A stretch of DNA of 64,000 bases. It comes from Rahnella laticis (GTDB lineage Bacteria; Pseudomonadota; Gammaproteobacteria; Enterobacterales; Enterobacteriaceae). A model generated the notes under the pieces. The model was not told the origin of the DNA and ran no database searches. It saw only the letters and a program-made list of their open reading frames with translations. The translations under genes and the position numbers were made by a program. This document shows, piece by piece, positions 1 through 7,187 of this stretch (the first letter of the stretch is position 1; each line of letters begins with the position of its first letter). The DNA lies in assembly GCF_015644585.1 (NCBI RefSeq), contig NZ_JADOBI010000010.1, positions 124,001 through 188,000 of the forward strand, given 5' to 3'.

Positions 1-1
1 G

Positions 2-523
2 CTGGATTTATTCACCATTCAGGAAACGCAGGGACGTCTTGATAACATCAAAATCGCGATGGTCGGCGACCTGAAATATGGCCGTACCGTTCACTCTCTG
101 GCGCAGGCGCTGGCGAAGTTTAACGGCAACCGCTTCTACTTTATCGCCCCCGACGCGCTCGCTATGCCGGGCTATATTCTGGCGCTGCTGGAAGAGAAAG
201 GCATCGAATACAGCCTGCACAGCAGCATCGATGAAGTCGTGCCGGAAATTGACATTCTGTACATGACCCGCGTACAGAAAGAGCGTCTGGACCCGTCTGA
301 ATATGCCAACGTCAAAGCGCAGTTTGTCCTGCGTGCGGCGGATCTGAACGGCGCTCAGCCACACCTGAAAGTCCTGCACCCGCTGCCACGCATCGACGAA
401 ATCACGCCGGATGTCGATAAAACGCCATACGCCTGGTATTTCCAGCAGGCCGGTAACGGGATTTTTGCGCGTCAGGCTCTGCTGGCGCTGGTGTTGAACG
501 CAGATACTGCACAGTCAGCTTGA
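2..523 (+). CDS. pyrB: Aspartate carbamoyltransferase catalytic subunit, 3' part (left edge truncated)
   Basis: The last 173 residues of the catalytic chain of aspartate transcarbamoylase, which condenses carbamoyl phosphate with aspartate in pyrimidine synthesis. The frame is open from base 2, so the start and the carbamoyl-phosphate half of the protein lie outside the window. The aspartate-binding half is nearly identical to the E. coli chain: the DLKYGRT segment, the DPSEY segment, the HPLPRIDE loop and the [15 protein letters not shown] tail are all visible. It ends 13 bases before pyrI, as expected for the pyrBI operon. The pyrimidine-sensing leader of the operon would lie off the left edge. 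Identification is secure. Confidence 0.98.
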   Translation: MDLFTIQETQGRLDNIKIAMVGDLKYGRTVHSLAQALAKFNGNRFYFIAPDALAMPGYILALLEEKGIEYSLHSSIDEVVPEIDILYMTRVQKERLDPSEYANVKAQFVLRAADLNGAQPHLKVLHPLPRIDEITPDVDKTPYAWYFQQAGNGIFARQALLALVLNADTAQSA

Positions 524-536
524 GGAGAAAACGATC

Positions 537-1001
537 ATGACTCACGACAATAAACTTCAGGTTGAAGCCATTAAATGTGGCACGGTGATCGACCATATTC
601 CGGCGCAGGTCGGCTTTAAATTGCTGTCACTGTTTAAATTTACGCAGACAGAACAACGCGTTACCGTCGGCCTGAATTTGCCTTCCGGCGAGCTTGGCCG
701 CAAAGACATTATCAAAATCGAAAACACCTTCCTGACCGACGAACAGGTTAATCAGCTGGCGGTCTATGCCCCGCGCGCCACGGTGAACCGCATCGATAAT
801 TATGAAGTCGTGAAGAAGCTGATGCCGACTTTGCCGGACCGCATTATCGGGGTTTTACGCTGCCCGAACGGCAACTGCATCAGCCGTTTTGAACCGGTGG
901 ATTCCAGCTTTGCGGTGAAACAGCGCGCAGATGGCGTTCATCTGAAATGCAAATACTGTGAGAAAGAGTTCGAACATCAGGTTGTGCTCAACAACGACTG
1001 A
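537..1001 (+). CDS. pyrI: Aspartate carbamoyltransferase regulatory subunit
   Basis: Regulatory chain of aspartate transcarbamoylase (154 residues, close to the E. coli length). It binds CTP and ATP in the N-terminal allosteric domain and holds the catalytic trimers together through a C-terminal zinc domain. The four zinc ligands are visible as Cys109, Cys114, Cys138 and Cys141, with the same spacing as in E. coli. A GAGGA ribosome-binding site sits at the pyrB stop codon, 13 bases from the start, so the two subunits are cotranscribed and made together. Nothing unusual is seen in the sequence. Confidence 0.98.
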   Translation: MTHDNKLQVEAIKCGTVIDHIPAQVGFKLLSLFKFTQTEQRVTVGLNLPSGELGRKDIIKIENTFLTDEQVNQLAVYAPRATVNRIDNYEVVKKLMPTLPDRIIGVLRCPNGNCISRFEPVDSSFAVKQRADGVHLKCKYCEKEFEHQVVLNND

Positions 1002-1054
1002 GCAGGTATACTGGCGACCAGATTTTTACCCATAACCCAAAATCAGGAGACATT

Positions 1055-1441
1055 ATGTCCCGCGAAATCAGTACTGAAAACGCACCCGCCGCAATCGGTC
1101 CTTATGTTCAGGGCGTGGATCTGGGCAGCATGATCATCACTTCAGGTCAGATCCCTGTTGATCCTAAAACCGGTGCTGTGGCCGACGACATCGCCGCTCA
1201 GGCGCGTCAGTCTCTGGAAAACGTCCAGGCTATCGTTGAAGCCGCTGGCCTGAAAGTGTCAGACATCGTGAAAACGACCGTTTTCGTGAAAGATCTGAAC
1301 GACTTCGCCACCGTTAACGCCACGTATGAAGCTTTCTTCACCGAACACAAAGCGCCTTTCCCGGCCCGTTCATGCGTTGAAGTTGCCCGTCTGCCAAAAG
1401 ACGTGAAAATCGAAATCGAAGCCATCGCCGTCCGCCGTTAA
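1055..1441 (+). CDS. ridA: 2-iminobutanoate/2-iminopropanoate deaminase RidA
   Basis: A 128-residue RidA/YjgF/UK114 protein. The family hydrolyses reactive enamine and imine intermediates released by PLP enzymes such as threonine dehydratase, protecting other PLP enzymes. The conserved active-site features are present: Arg105 in the PARSCVEVARLP segment, Glu120 near the C-terminus and Tyr17. It lies 53 bases after pyrI with its own CAGGAGA ribosome-binding site, and is followed by a strong terminator. The pyrB-pyrI-ridA order is the same as in E. coli. The protein is cytosolic and acts as a trimer in known members. Confidence 0.97.
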   Translation: MSREISTENAPAAIGPYVQGVDLGSMIITSGQIPVDPKTGAVADDIAAQARQSLENVQAIVEAAGLKVSDIVKTTVFVKDLNDFATVNATYEAFFTEHKAPFPARSCVEVARLPKDVKIEIEAIAVRR

Positions 1442-1465
1442 TCGCGTCAGCCGGACTTCGTACAG

Positions 1466-1490
1466 ACCAGCCTCCGGGCTGGTTTTTTTT
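1466..1490 (+). terminator. Rho-independent terminator after ridA
   Basis: A 7-bp stem (ACCAGCC at 1466-1472 with GGCTGGT at 1477-1483), a 4-base loop and a run of eight T residues. It closes the pyrBI-ridA unit. Confidence 0.93.
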
Positions 1491-1610
1491 CGCCTGTCCG
1501 TTACGGTTTCTTATGTTTTCCTGCCGCCGGTGGCGGTTGCTTCATCAGCGACCATACTTACGGTAACCCGATCATTTTTGCCCTCTTTTCACCCAATCCA
1601 AAATGTCACC

Positions 1611-1625
1611 GCACCAAAACGGGGC
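1611..1625 (+). promoter_or_regulatory. NtrC-like enhancer site upstream of the Anbu operon
   Basis: The 15-mer GCACCAAAACGGGGC differs by one base in its outer arms from the enteric NtrC consensus GCACC-N5-GGTGC. A weaker half-match with a CC-AAAAT-G core lies directly upstream at 1595-1609, one helical turn and a half away, as in tandem NtrC sites. The site is centred about 75 bases upstream of the start point predicted by the sigma-54 element at 1669-1684. Assignment is by pattern only. Confidence 0.6.
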
Positions 1626-1668
1626 AGTCCGGGCTCTTTTCCCCTGATTTTCAGCAGGTTTTGCACGC

Positions 1669-1684
1669 TGGCACACTTTATGCC
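1669..1684 (+). promoter_or_regulatory. Sigma-54 (RpoN) promoter of the Anbu operon
   Basis: The sequence TGGCACACTTTATGCC fits the -24/-12 promoter consensus TGGCAC-N5-TTGCA. The invariant GG (1670-1671) and GC (1682-1683) are separated by exactly 10 bases. Transcription would begin near 1695, about 47 bases before the first gene. No competing sigma-70 promoter of similar quality was seen in the 300-base gap between ridA and this operon, which otherwise holds only the ridA terminator and the NtrC-like site. Confidence 0.72.
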
Positions 1685-1741
1685 TGATCTTCATTGTTAT
1701 TGAACGATTCAATTGCGGCCTGTCCAGTTTGTGAGGTGATG

Positions 1742-3202
1742 ATGATCAAGATTGACCTTTCCGATTCACCCTTTTTTGATGAGATGTTAATGGCTGACGG
1801 GACGCACCGCAGCCATTATCAGGCCTACTGGCAATGGTTGCAGCAAGCCGATCAACAGGCGGTTCAGCGCAAAAAAGAGGAAGCGGCGCTGTTATTCCAC
1901 CGGGTGGGGATTACCTTTAATGTTTACGGCGAAGATGATGGCGCGGAGCGGCTGATCCCGTTTGACAGCGTTCCGCGGATCATCCCGGCCAGCGAATGGC
2001 AGATGCTCGATCGCGGTATTCGTCAGCGCGTTCAGGCGCTGAATGCTTTTCTGCACGATATCTATCACGATCAAAAAATACTCAAAGCGGGGATCGTTCC
2101 GGCCGAACAGGTTCTGGCAAACGATCAGTATCAGCCTTGCATGCAGGGCATCGATCTTCACCGGGATACGTACGCGCACATCGCCGGAACCGATATGGTG
2201 CGGGGCGGCGACGGCGAATATTACGTGCTTGAAGATAACCTGCGCACGCCGTCCGGCGTTTCTTACATGATGGAAAACCGCAAAATGATGATGCGGTTAT
2301 ATCCGGAACTGTTTGCAGAACAACGCATTGCACCGGTTTCCCGCTACCCTTCCCATTTGCTGCAAACCCTGCGGGAAAGCACCACGGTGAATGATCCGAC
2401 GGTAGTCGTTCTGACGCCCGGCCGCTTTAACAGCGCGTATTTCGAACACAGTTTCCTCGCGCAGCAAATGGGCGTTGAACTGGTGGAAAGCGTCGATTTA
2501 TTCGTGAAAGACGGCGCGGTGTTTATGCGCACAACCGCAGGCCCGTGCAAAATCGATGTGATCTACCGCCGTATCGACGACGCATTCCTCGATCCCCTGG
2601 CGTTCCGCGCGGATTCAATGCTCGGCGTGCCCGGCCTGTTGTCGGTATATCGCGCCGGTGGCGTGGTGCTGGCGAATGCGATTGGCACCGGCGTCGCCGA
2701 TGACAAATCCATCTATCCATACGTACCGGAGATGATCCGCTACTATCTGGCCGAAGATCCGATACTAAACAACGTTCCGACCTGGCAATGCCGCAAGGAA
2801 TCTGACCTGTCGTTTGTGCTGGCGAATCTGGAAAGAATGGTGGTGAAAGAGGTCCACGGCGCAGGCGGTTACGGCATGTTAATCGGCCCGACCGCCAGCA
2901 AGGCTGAAATCGAACGCTTCCGCCAGCTGCTGAAAACGCGGCCCGAAAACTATATCGCCCAGGAAACGCTGGCACTCTCAACCTGCCCGACGTTTGTGGA
3001 AAACGGTCTGGCTCCGCGGCATATCGATTTACGGCCTTTTGCGCTGACCGGCGCTGAAATTCGTCTGGTGCCGGGCGGCTTAACCCGCGTTGCGCTGGCG
3101 GAAGGCTCGCTAGTGGTGAATTCATCTCAGGGCGGTGGCACCAAAGATACCTGGGTGCTGGAAGAAGAGTCGGAAGTTCCGACGGAGGGTGACGCATGCT
3201 AA
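1742..3202 (+). CDS. Circularly permuted ATP-grasp protein of the Anbu operon
   Basis: A 486-residue protein of the circularly permuted ATP-grasp type 2 family (DUF404/DUF407, COG2308). ATP-grasp enzymes usually join a carboxylate to an amine through an acyl phosphate. The substrate of this family is not established here. Conserved segments include DMVRGGDGEYYVLEDN near residues 150-165, NAIGTGVADDKSIYPYVPEM near 310-330 and KEVHGAGGYGML near 370-380. I chose the ATG at 1742 because a GAGG ribosome-binding site at 1733 is well spaced from it; an upstream TTG at 1694 in the same frame has no such site. Its end overlaps the next gene by 7 bases, so the operon is tightly coupled. Confidence 0.88.
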   Translation: MIKIDLSDSPFFDEMLMADGTHRSHYQAYWQWLQQADQQAVQRKKEEAALLFHRVGITFNVYGEDDGAERLIPFDSVPRIIPASEWQMLDRGIRQRVQALNAFLHDIYHDQKILKAGIVPAEQVLANDQYQPCMQGIDLHRDTYAHIAGTDMVRGGDGEYYVLEDNLRTPSGVSYMMENRKMMMRLYPELFAEQRIAPVSRYPSHLLQTLRESTTVNDPTVVVLTPGRFNSAYFEHSFLAQQMGVELVESVDLFVKDGAVFMRTTAGPCKIDVIYRRIDDAFLDPLAFRADSMLGVPGLLSVYRAGGVVLANAIGTGVADDKSIYPYVPEMIRYYLAEDPILNNVPTWQCRKESDLSFVLANLERMVVKEVHGAGGYGMLIGPTASKAEIERFRQLLKTRPENYIAQETLALSTCPTFVENGLAPRHIDLRPFALTGAEIRLVPGGLTRVALAEGSLVVNSSQGGGTKDTWVLEEESEVPTEGDAC

Positions 3203-4137
3203 GCAGAACAGCCAGCGAACTGTACTGGATGGCGCGTTATCTGGAACGCGCCGAAAATATCGCACGCCTGCTGGACGTGACAAACAAGCTGTCGATGATG
3301 TCGATCCGTGACGTCAGCGCCCGCGATGAAAATAACGATCTGCTGGTTCCGCTGACCATGACCGGCACCCGTACATTATTCAATGAACACTATCCGCAGG
3401 AAACAATGGGCAATCTGCTCAACTTTTTCGCGCTGGACAGTTTCAACCACAGCAGCATTTTCAGCTGTCTGCAAATGGCCTGGAACAATGCCCATGCGGT
3501 GCGTGGAAGTCTGTCTTCCGAAGTGTGGGAAAGTATTAATGCCACCTGGATTGAGATGAAACTGATCCGCCGTCAGGGCGTCGGCTCTGCGGGCGCGGAT
3601 TCCTTCTTCGACTGGGTTAAGGAGCGCTCACATCTGTTCCGTGGCGCGATGTTTGGTACTTTGCTGCGCAGCGACGCGCTGAATTTTATCCGTCTTGGCA
3701 CCATGCTCGAACGCGCTGACAGCACCGCAAGGCTGCTGGATGCCAAAAATCAGCTACTCAATGCCGATGAAGATCCGGTGCGCGAATACTACCGGATGGA
3801 CACCTTATTGCGCGCCGTCAGTGCCCGTGAAGCATTCCATACGCTCTACAAGCAGCAGCTCAGCCAGAAACGCATTGCCGAACTGCTGGTGCTGCGCCGC
3901 GAACTGCCGCGATCCCTGTTGTCCTGCGTAGAAATCATGGCCGAACAGCTGGAGGAAATCGGCGGGTCAGCGGGAAATTTGCCGCGCCGCCGCGTTCATA
4001 CCCTGCATGCTCAGCTCCGCTTCACCGAAATGGACGAGATAGTCGAAATGGGCCTCAGCCCCTGGTTAATGCAGTTTCTTGACCAGACCAACGCCATCGC
4101 TGAGAGCATTCATCAAACCTATCTGGAGGCACAATAA
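3196..4137 (+). CDS. Alpha-E domain protein of the Anbu operon
   Basis: A 313-residue protein of the alpha-E family (DUF403, COG2307), predicted to be almost entirely helical. It opens with the family signature LSRTASELYWMARYLERAENIARLLDV, and the related motif RLGTMLERADSTARLLDAK recurs near residue 172. This suggests an internally duplicated helical fold. No catalytic motif is visible, and its function is not known from the sequence. It overlaps the ATP-grasp gene by 7 bases and the transglutaminase-like gene by 1 base. Translational coupling and constant co-occurrence suggest a complex with both neighbours. Confidence 0.88.
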   Translation: MLSRTASELYWMARYLERAENIARLLDVTNKLSMMSIRDVSARDENNDLLVPLTMTGTRTLFNEHYPQETMGNLLNFFALDSFNHSSIFSCLQMAWNNAHAVRGSLSSEVWESINATWIEMKLIRRQGVGSAGADSFFDWVKERSHLFRGAMFGTLLRSDALNFIRLGTMLERADSTARLLDAKNQLLNADEDPVREYYRMDTLLRAVSAREAFHTLYKQQLSQKRIAELLVLRRELPRSLLSCVEIMAEQLEEIGGSAGNLPRRRVHTLHAQLRFTEMDEIVEMGLSPWLMQFLDQTNAIAESIHQTYLEAQ

Positions 4138-4931
4138 TGAAACTGAATGTCAGTCATCAGACGCATTACACCTATGCGCAACAGGTCAAACACAGTACGC
4201 AATATCTGCGCCTGACACCGCAGGATTCCAGCCATCAGAAAATCCTGTCATGGGATCTGACGCTTCCGGAATACGCCACCCGCACACTGGACGCTTACGG
4301 CAATGTGTTACACGTGCTGACGCTGGATCAGCCGCATCAGGCGATCACTATCGAAGCCAACGGCGTGGTCGAAATTGAAGACAACACTGAAGACGATAAT
4401 TGCGGGCATTTATCACCGCTGGTGTTTTTGCGCACCAGCCCGCTGACACAGGCCGACGGTGCGATCCGTGATTTCGCCAACCGCTATTATCGTCCGCAGG
4501 ATCAGCACGAAAGTCTGTGCAATCTGATGGGCGAATTGCTGCTGAAAATGCCTTACAGCCCCGGCACGACGAGCGTAAAAGACAGCGCATCGCAGGCGTT
4601 TTCCGCACAACAGGGCGTGTGTCAGGATCATACCCACGTTTTCCTCGCCTGCTGCCGCATTCTGGGGATCCCGGCGCGTTACGTCAGCGGCTATCTATAC
4701 TCAGAAGATTCGACGCATGTTGCCATGCACGCCTGGGCGGAAGCCTGGCTGGACGACCGCTGGCAGAGCTTTGATGTCACCAACAACACCTGCAAACCGA
4801 ATCAGCATTTGAAACTGGCTATCGGCATAGATTATCTTGATGCGTGCCCGGTCCGCGGTATCCGGTTAGGGGGAGGAAGCGAAGACATGCGCACTGTCGC
4901 GGCCGTTGCCATGCTTGACGTTCCGCAATAA
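4137..4931 (+). CDS. Transglutaminase-like cysteine protease-fold protein of the Anbu operon
   Basis: A 264-residue protein with an N-terminal beta-rich domain (residues 1-95, the bacterial transglutaminase-like N-terminal type) and a C-terminal transglutaminase-like catalytic domain. The catalytic triad is visible: Cys162 in QQGVCQDHTH, His198 in VAMHAWAEAW and Asp213 in SFDVTNN. Proteins of this fold act as proteases, amidases or crosslinking enzymes. The exact reaction here is unknown. There is no signal peptide, so it should act in the cytosol with the ATP-grasp and Anbu proteins. It starts inside the alpha-E stop codon and ends 30 bases before Anbu. Confidence 0.88.
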   Translation: MKLNVSHQTHYTYAQQVKHSTQYLRLTPQDSSHQKILSWDLTLPEYATRTLDAYGNVLHVLTLDQPHQAITIEANGVVEIEDNTEDDNCGHLSPLVFLRTSPLTQADGAIRDFANRYYRPQDQHESLCNLMGELLLKMPYSPGTTSVKDSASQAFSAQQGVCQDHTHVFLACCRILGIPARYVSGYLYSEDSTHVAMHAWAEAWLDDRWQSFDVTNNTCKPNQHLKLAIGIDYLDACPVRGIRLGGGSEDMRTVAAVAMLDVPQ

Positions 4932-4961
4932 TCCTGACCATCTGAATGGGAAGATTTTTCT

Positions 4962-5693
4962 ATGACTTACTGTGTGGCCATGCGCTTGTCCTCTGGCCTG
5001 GTGTTTGTTTCAGATTCACGCACCAACGCCGGAGTGGACCATATTTCCACCTTCCGCAAACTGCACGTATTTCATCAAAGCGATGAACGCGTGCTGGTGA
5101 TCCAAAGCGCCGGTAATCTGGCGACCACACAGAGCATTATCAGCCTGCTGCACCGGCGCTGTCTGGACGACGAGCGGGAAAACCTGCTCAACGTGAAATC
5201 CATGTATGACGCCGCGAGCCTGCTGGGTGAAACGGTCCGCGAAGTCATCGCCCGCGACAGTGGTGCGAACCAGGGCGGGAACACGGATTTCAGCTGCAAC
5301 TTGCTGCTGGGCGGCCAGATAAAAGGCGAAGGTCTGCGGTTATTCCATGTTTATCCGCAGGGGAACTTCATCGAAGCCACGCACGATACGCCGTATTTCC
5401 AGATTGGCGAAAGTAAGTACGGAAAACCGATTATTGACCGCGTGCTGAACTTCGAAACGCCGCTGGATCAGGCAATGCAATGCGCGCTGATTTCGATGGA
5501 CTCTACGCTGCGCAGCAATCTTTCCGTCGGTCTGCCACTGGATGTGATGACCTATCCGACAGACAGTTACAGCACCGCACAGCAACACCGGATCACCGAA
5601 AGCCATCCGTATTTCGACATGATCCGCAAAGGCTGGGGCGAAGGCTTACTGAGTATATTTTCTCAGTTGCCGCCGCTGAAACTGGAAGAGTAA
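4962..5693 (+). CDS. Anbu (ancestral beta-subunit) proteasome-related peptidase
   Basis: A 243-residue Ntn-hydrolase of the Anbu family, related to HslV and the 20S beta subunit. Removal of Met1 would expose Thr2 as the nucleophile. The start MTYCVAMRLSSGLVFVSDSR and the following TNAGVDHISTFRKL stretch are family hallmarks, with Asp18 and Lys34 in positions expected for the Ntn active site. Unlike HslV it has a long C-terminal region and no adjacent ATPase gene (no HslU or Mpa). The last gene of the operon, it is 30 bases after the transglutaminase-like gene with a GGAAG ribosome-binding site. Known members form open rings or helical assemblies. The substrate is not known. Confidence 0.93.
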   Translation: MTYCVAMRLSSGLVFVSDSRTNAGVDHISTFRKLHVFHQSDERVLVIQSAGNLATTQSIISLLHRRCLDDERENLLNVKSMYDAASLLGETVREVIARDSGANQGGNTDFSCNLLLGGQIKGEGLRLFHVYPQGNFIEATHDTPYFQIGESKYGKPIIDRVLNFETPLDQAMQCALISMDSTLRSNLSVGLPLDVMTYPTDSYSTAQQHRITESHPYFDMIRKGWGEGLLSIFSQLPPLKLEE

Positions 5694-5707
5694 ATCTTTA
5701 ACCGGAA

Positions 5708-5740
5708 GCCATGGCGATTGATATAGTAAATCACCATGGC
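5708..5740. terminator. Hairpin between convergent anbu and the AT-rich unit
   Basis: GCCATGGCGATT (5708-5719) can pair with AATCACCATGGC (5729-5740) with one mismatch, leaving a 9-base loop. There is no clear T run on either strand, so termination efficiency is uncertain. It is the only hairpin in the gap between two converging units. Confidence 0.5.
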
Positions 5741-5752
5741 GCCCGGAAATAA

Positions 5753-5902
5753 TTATTGATGATTCAATTTAGCTGTTTCATTAAGCTTATTTATTTCAGC
5801 CATGCTTTTATCATAAGCCGATTTAAATAACTGCATTCCCAATATTTGACGTTCACGTAACGTCATCGCGCGGTATTGTTCAATAGTGGGCAGTGATGGC
5901 AT
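5753..5902 (-). CDS. Small protein of unknown function, downstream member of the AT-rich pair
   Basis: A 49-residue reading frame beginning MPSLPTIEQYRAMTLRERQ and ending in a charged helical tail (YDKSMAEINKLNETAKLNHQ). I do not recognise it. A GGAGG ribosome-binding site at 5911-5915 lies 8 bases from the ATG at 5902; an ATG at 5908 in the same frame is too close to that site. The frame overlaps the end of the upstream gene by 23 bases, a sign of translational coupling. It is soluble, probably mostly helical, with no signal peptide. Base composition is clearly AT-richer than the neighbouring core genes. The clear ribosome-binding site makes a real gene likely despite its length. Confidence 0.55.
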   Translation of the reverse strand: MPSLPTIEQYRAMTLRERQILGMQLFKSAYDKSMAEINKLNETAKLNHQ

Positions 5903-6362
5903 ATCCATTTCCTCCATATCCAATATTTGACACTATTGAGTATTTCAATGAGTGCCGGTGTTTTCTTGCTAAGCGATCATAGAAATGTTTTAGTCTGGGA
6001 TTATCGGCAATGGCCAGAAAGAGTTGTGAATGATATTTGATTACGTGTTTTTCAAGAATGATTTCTAACACGTTACCCAGCGCCGCCATCCCCTTCGCAT
6101 TTAGCTGTTCGTCCGGTTGTGCTGGCGCGTAGTATTCTTCCTTATCAACATTATTTTGTCTATCGAATTTCACGTCGAAGCTTCCGGCAGGGAGAGGGAA
6201 GCCGACTTCTTTTTCACGCTCACATAAATACCCGAAATCACTCCTCAATATTTCAAAGAAAACCATAATAAATGGGAATCCATTTATTATAAATCTGAAT
6301 GATTGATAGTAAAATCCATTTTCTTGCGACTCATTAAAACCACTACTTAGCTGAAAAGGCAT
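5880..6362 (-). CDS. Unrecognised 160-residue protein, upstream member of the AT-rich pair
   Basis: A 160-residue protein starting MPFQLSSGFNESQENGFYY. The ATG at 6362 has an AGGA ribosome-binding site 8 bases upstream; an in-frame ATG at 6386 is possible but has no visible site. The first 55 residues are rich in aromatic residues (FRFIINGFPFIMVFFEIL); the C-terminal half has helical, basic segments such as NPRLKHFYDRLARKHRH. No signal peptide or clear membrane helix is present and I assign no family. AT-rich codon use contrasts with both flanks, which suggests recent acquisition. With the small gene that overlaps its end it forms a two-gene unit inserted between the Anbu operon and ygjV. Confidence 0.6.
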   Translation of the reverse strand: MPFQLSSGFNESQENGFYYQSFRFIINGFPFIMVFFEILRSDFGYLCEREKEVGFPLPAGSFDVKFDRQNNVDKEEYYAPAQPDEQLNAKGMAALGNVLEIILEKHVIKYHSQLFLAIADNPRLKHFYDRLARKHRHSLKYSIVSNIGYGGNGYAITAHY

Positions 6363-6506
6363 ATTATCCATCCTGAAAAATATCATTAAATTTTAAAAGC
6401 CATAATTTAATGTTTTATTTCAGCATGCCAATAATGAGATTAAAAAAATTAATGACGGATTCAGGTAAAAAATGACCGTTACACGTTTGCACAGGAATTT
6501 TCAGAC

Positions 6507-6531
6507 AGAGATCCACAATTTGTGGATCTCT
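6507..6531 (-). terminator. Near-perfect 25-base palindrome just after ygjV
   Basis: Twelve-base arms AGAGATCCACAA and TTGTGGATCTCT surround a single central base, 3 bases after the ygjV stop codon. As RNA it would form a strong stem-loop. No T run follows on the minus strand, so it may be a weak terminator, a 3'-end stabiliser or a protein site. Confidence 0.5.
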
Positions 6532-6534
6532 CGA

Positions 6535-7095
6535 TTATCCGGCCTGATTCTCTTCCATCTTCTTCACGATCTTTTTCTCAACCTCAAACGGATCGATACC
6601 GCGCAGCTGTAACCGGCGGAAGCGGATAATGTTAAAGCCGTTCATGACGAGGAAGCTGCCTTCGATAAGCGAACCGCCTATCGAACCGAGCCAGATGTTG
6701 TGGAATACCCAGCAGCAGGTCGAGCACCACATGATGCAGCGCGTGGTTAGCCCGCTGGTGCGAAACAGCGCCCAGGTGCTGACGACCGTTGCACCGACCG
6801 GCAATAATTCCACCCAGTGATGCGCACGGCTCAGGCCGAGAACCAGCGTCAGCACGATGAAAATCACCATGATCCACTGATTGCGCGTACGCAGGGAAAT
6901 CAGGGTTCGCAGGGAGTTCAGCAAGGCGCTCATGCCTGCCGGTGCGGCTCCCATCATCAGGAAATGCACGCCGATAATGGCGCTGTAGGCGGAAAGCTGC
7001 TGTTTAAAGCGACGGTCGCTGCGGTTGAAAAACATCGTGATACCGACCACAAAGGCCAGAACACCGACTGACTGGGCAAACCAGTAATACGTCAT
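6535..7095 (-). CDS. ygjV: YgjV family inner-membrane protein
   Basis: A 186-residue multi-pass membrane protein of the YgjV (inner-membrane YgjV/Imp-YgjV) family, with about five or six hydrophobic segments. It resembles E. coli YgjV through most of its length, including the segments FFNRSDRRFKQQLSAYSAIIG, VELLPVGATVVSTWALFR, MWCSTCCWVFHN and LIEGSFLVMNGFNIIRF. The biochemical function is unknown. In E. coli it also lies next to uxaA, so the position supports the assignment. A terminator separates it from uxaA, so it probably has its own promoter in the 7096-7126 gap or is reached by read-through. Confidence 0.9.
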   Translation of the reverse strand: MTYYWFAQSVGVLAFVVGITMFFNRSDRRFKQQLSAYSAIIGVHFLMMGAAPAGMSALLNSLRTLISLRTRNQWIMVIFIVLTLVLGLSRAHHWVELLPVGATVVSTWALFRTSGLTTRCIMWCSTCCWVFHNIWLGSIGGSLIEGSFLVMNGFNIIRFRRLQLRGIDPFEVEKKIVKKMEENQAG

Positions 7096-7126
7096 TTTTC
7101 GGAGATCTCATTCGTAGGATGCGTAG

Positions 7127-7163
7127 AAAAAGCAAACGGCGCTTCATATTTGAAACGCCGTTT
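7127..7163 (-). terminator. Terminator of the uxaCBA operon
   Basis: Read on the minus strand, AAACGGCG (7156-7163) pairs with CGCCGTTT (7134-7141) and is followed by GC and five T residues. It lies 25 bases after the uxaA stop codon and closes the hexuronate operon. Confidence 0.8.
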
Positions 7164-7187
7164 CATTCTAACGAGTATCCGGAAGTG

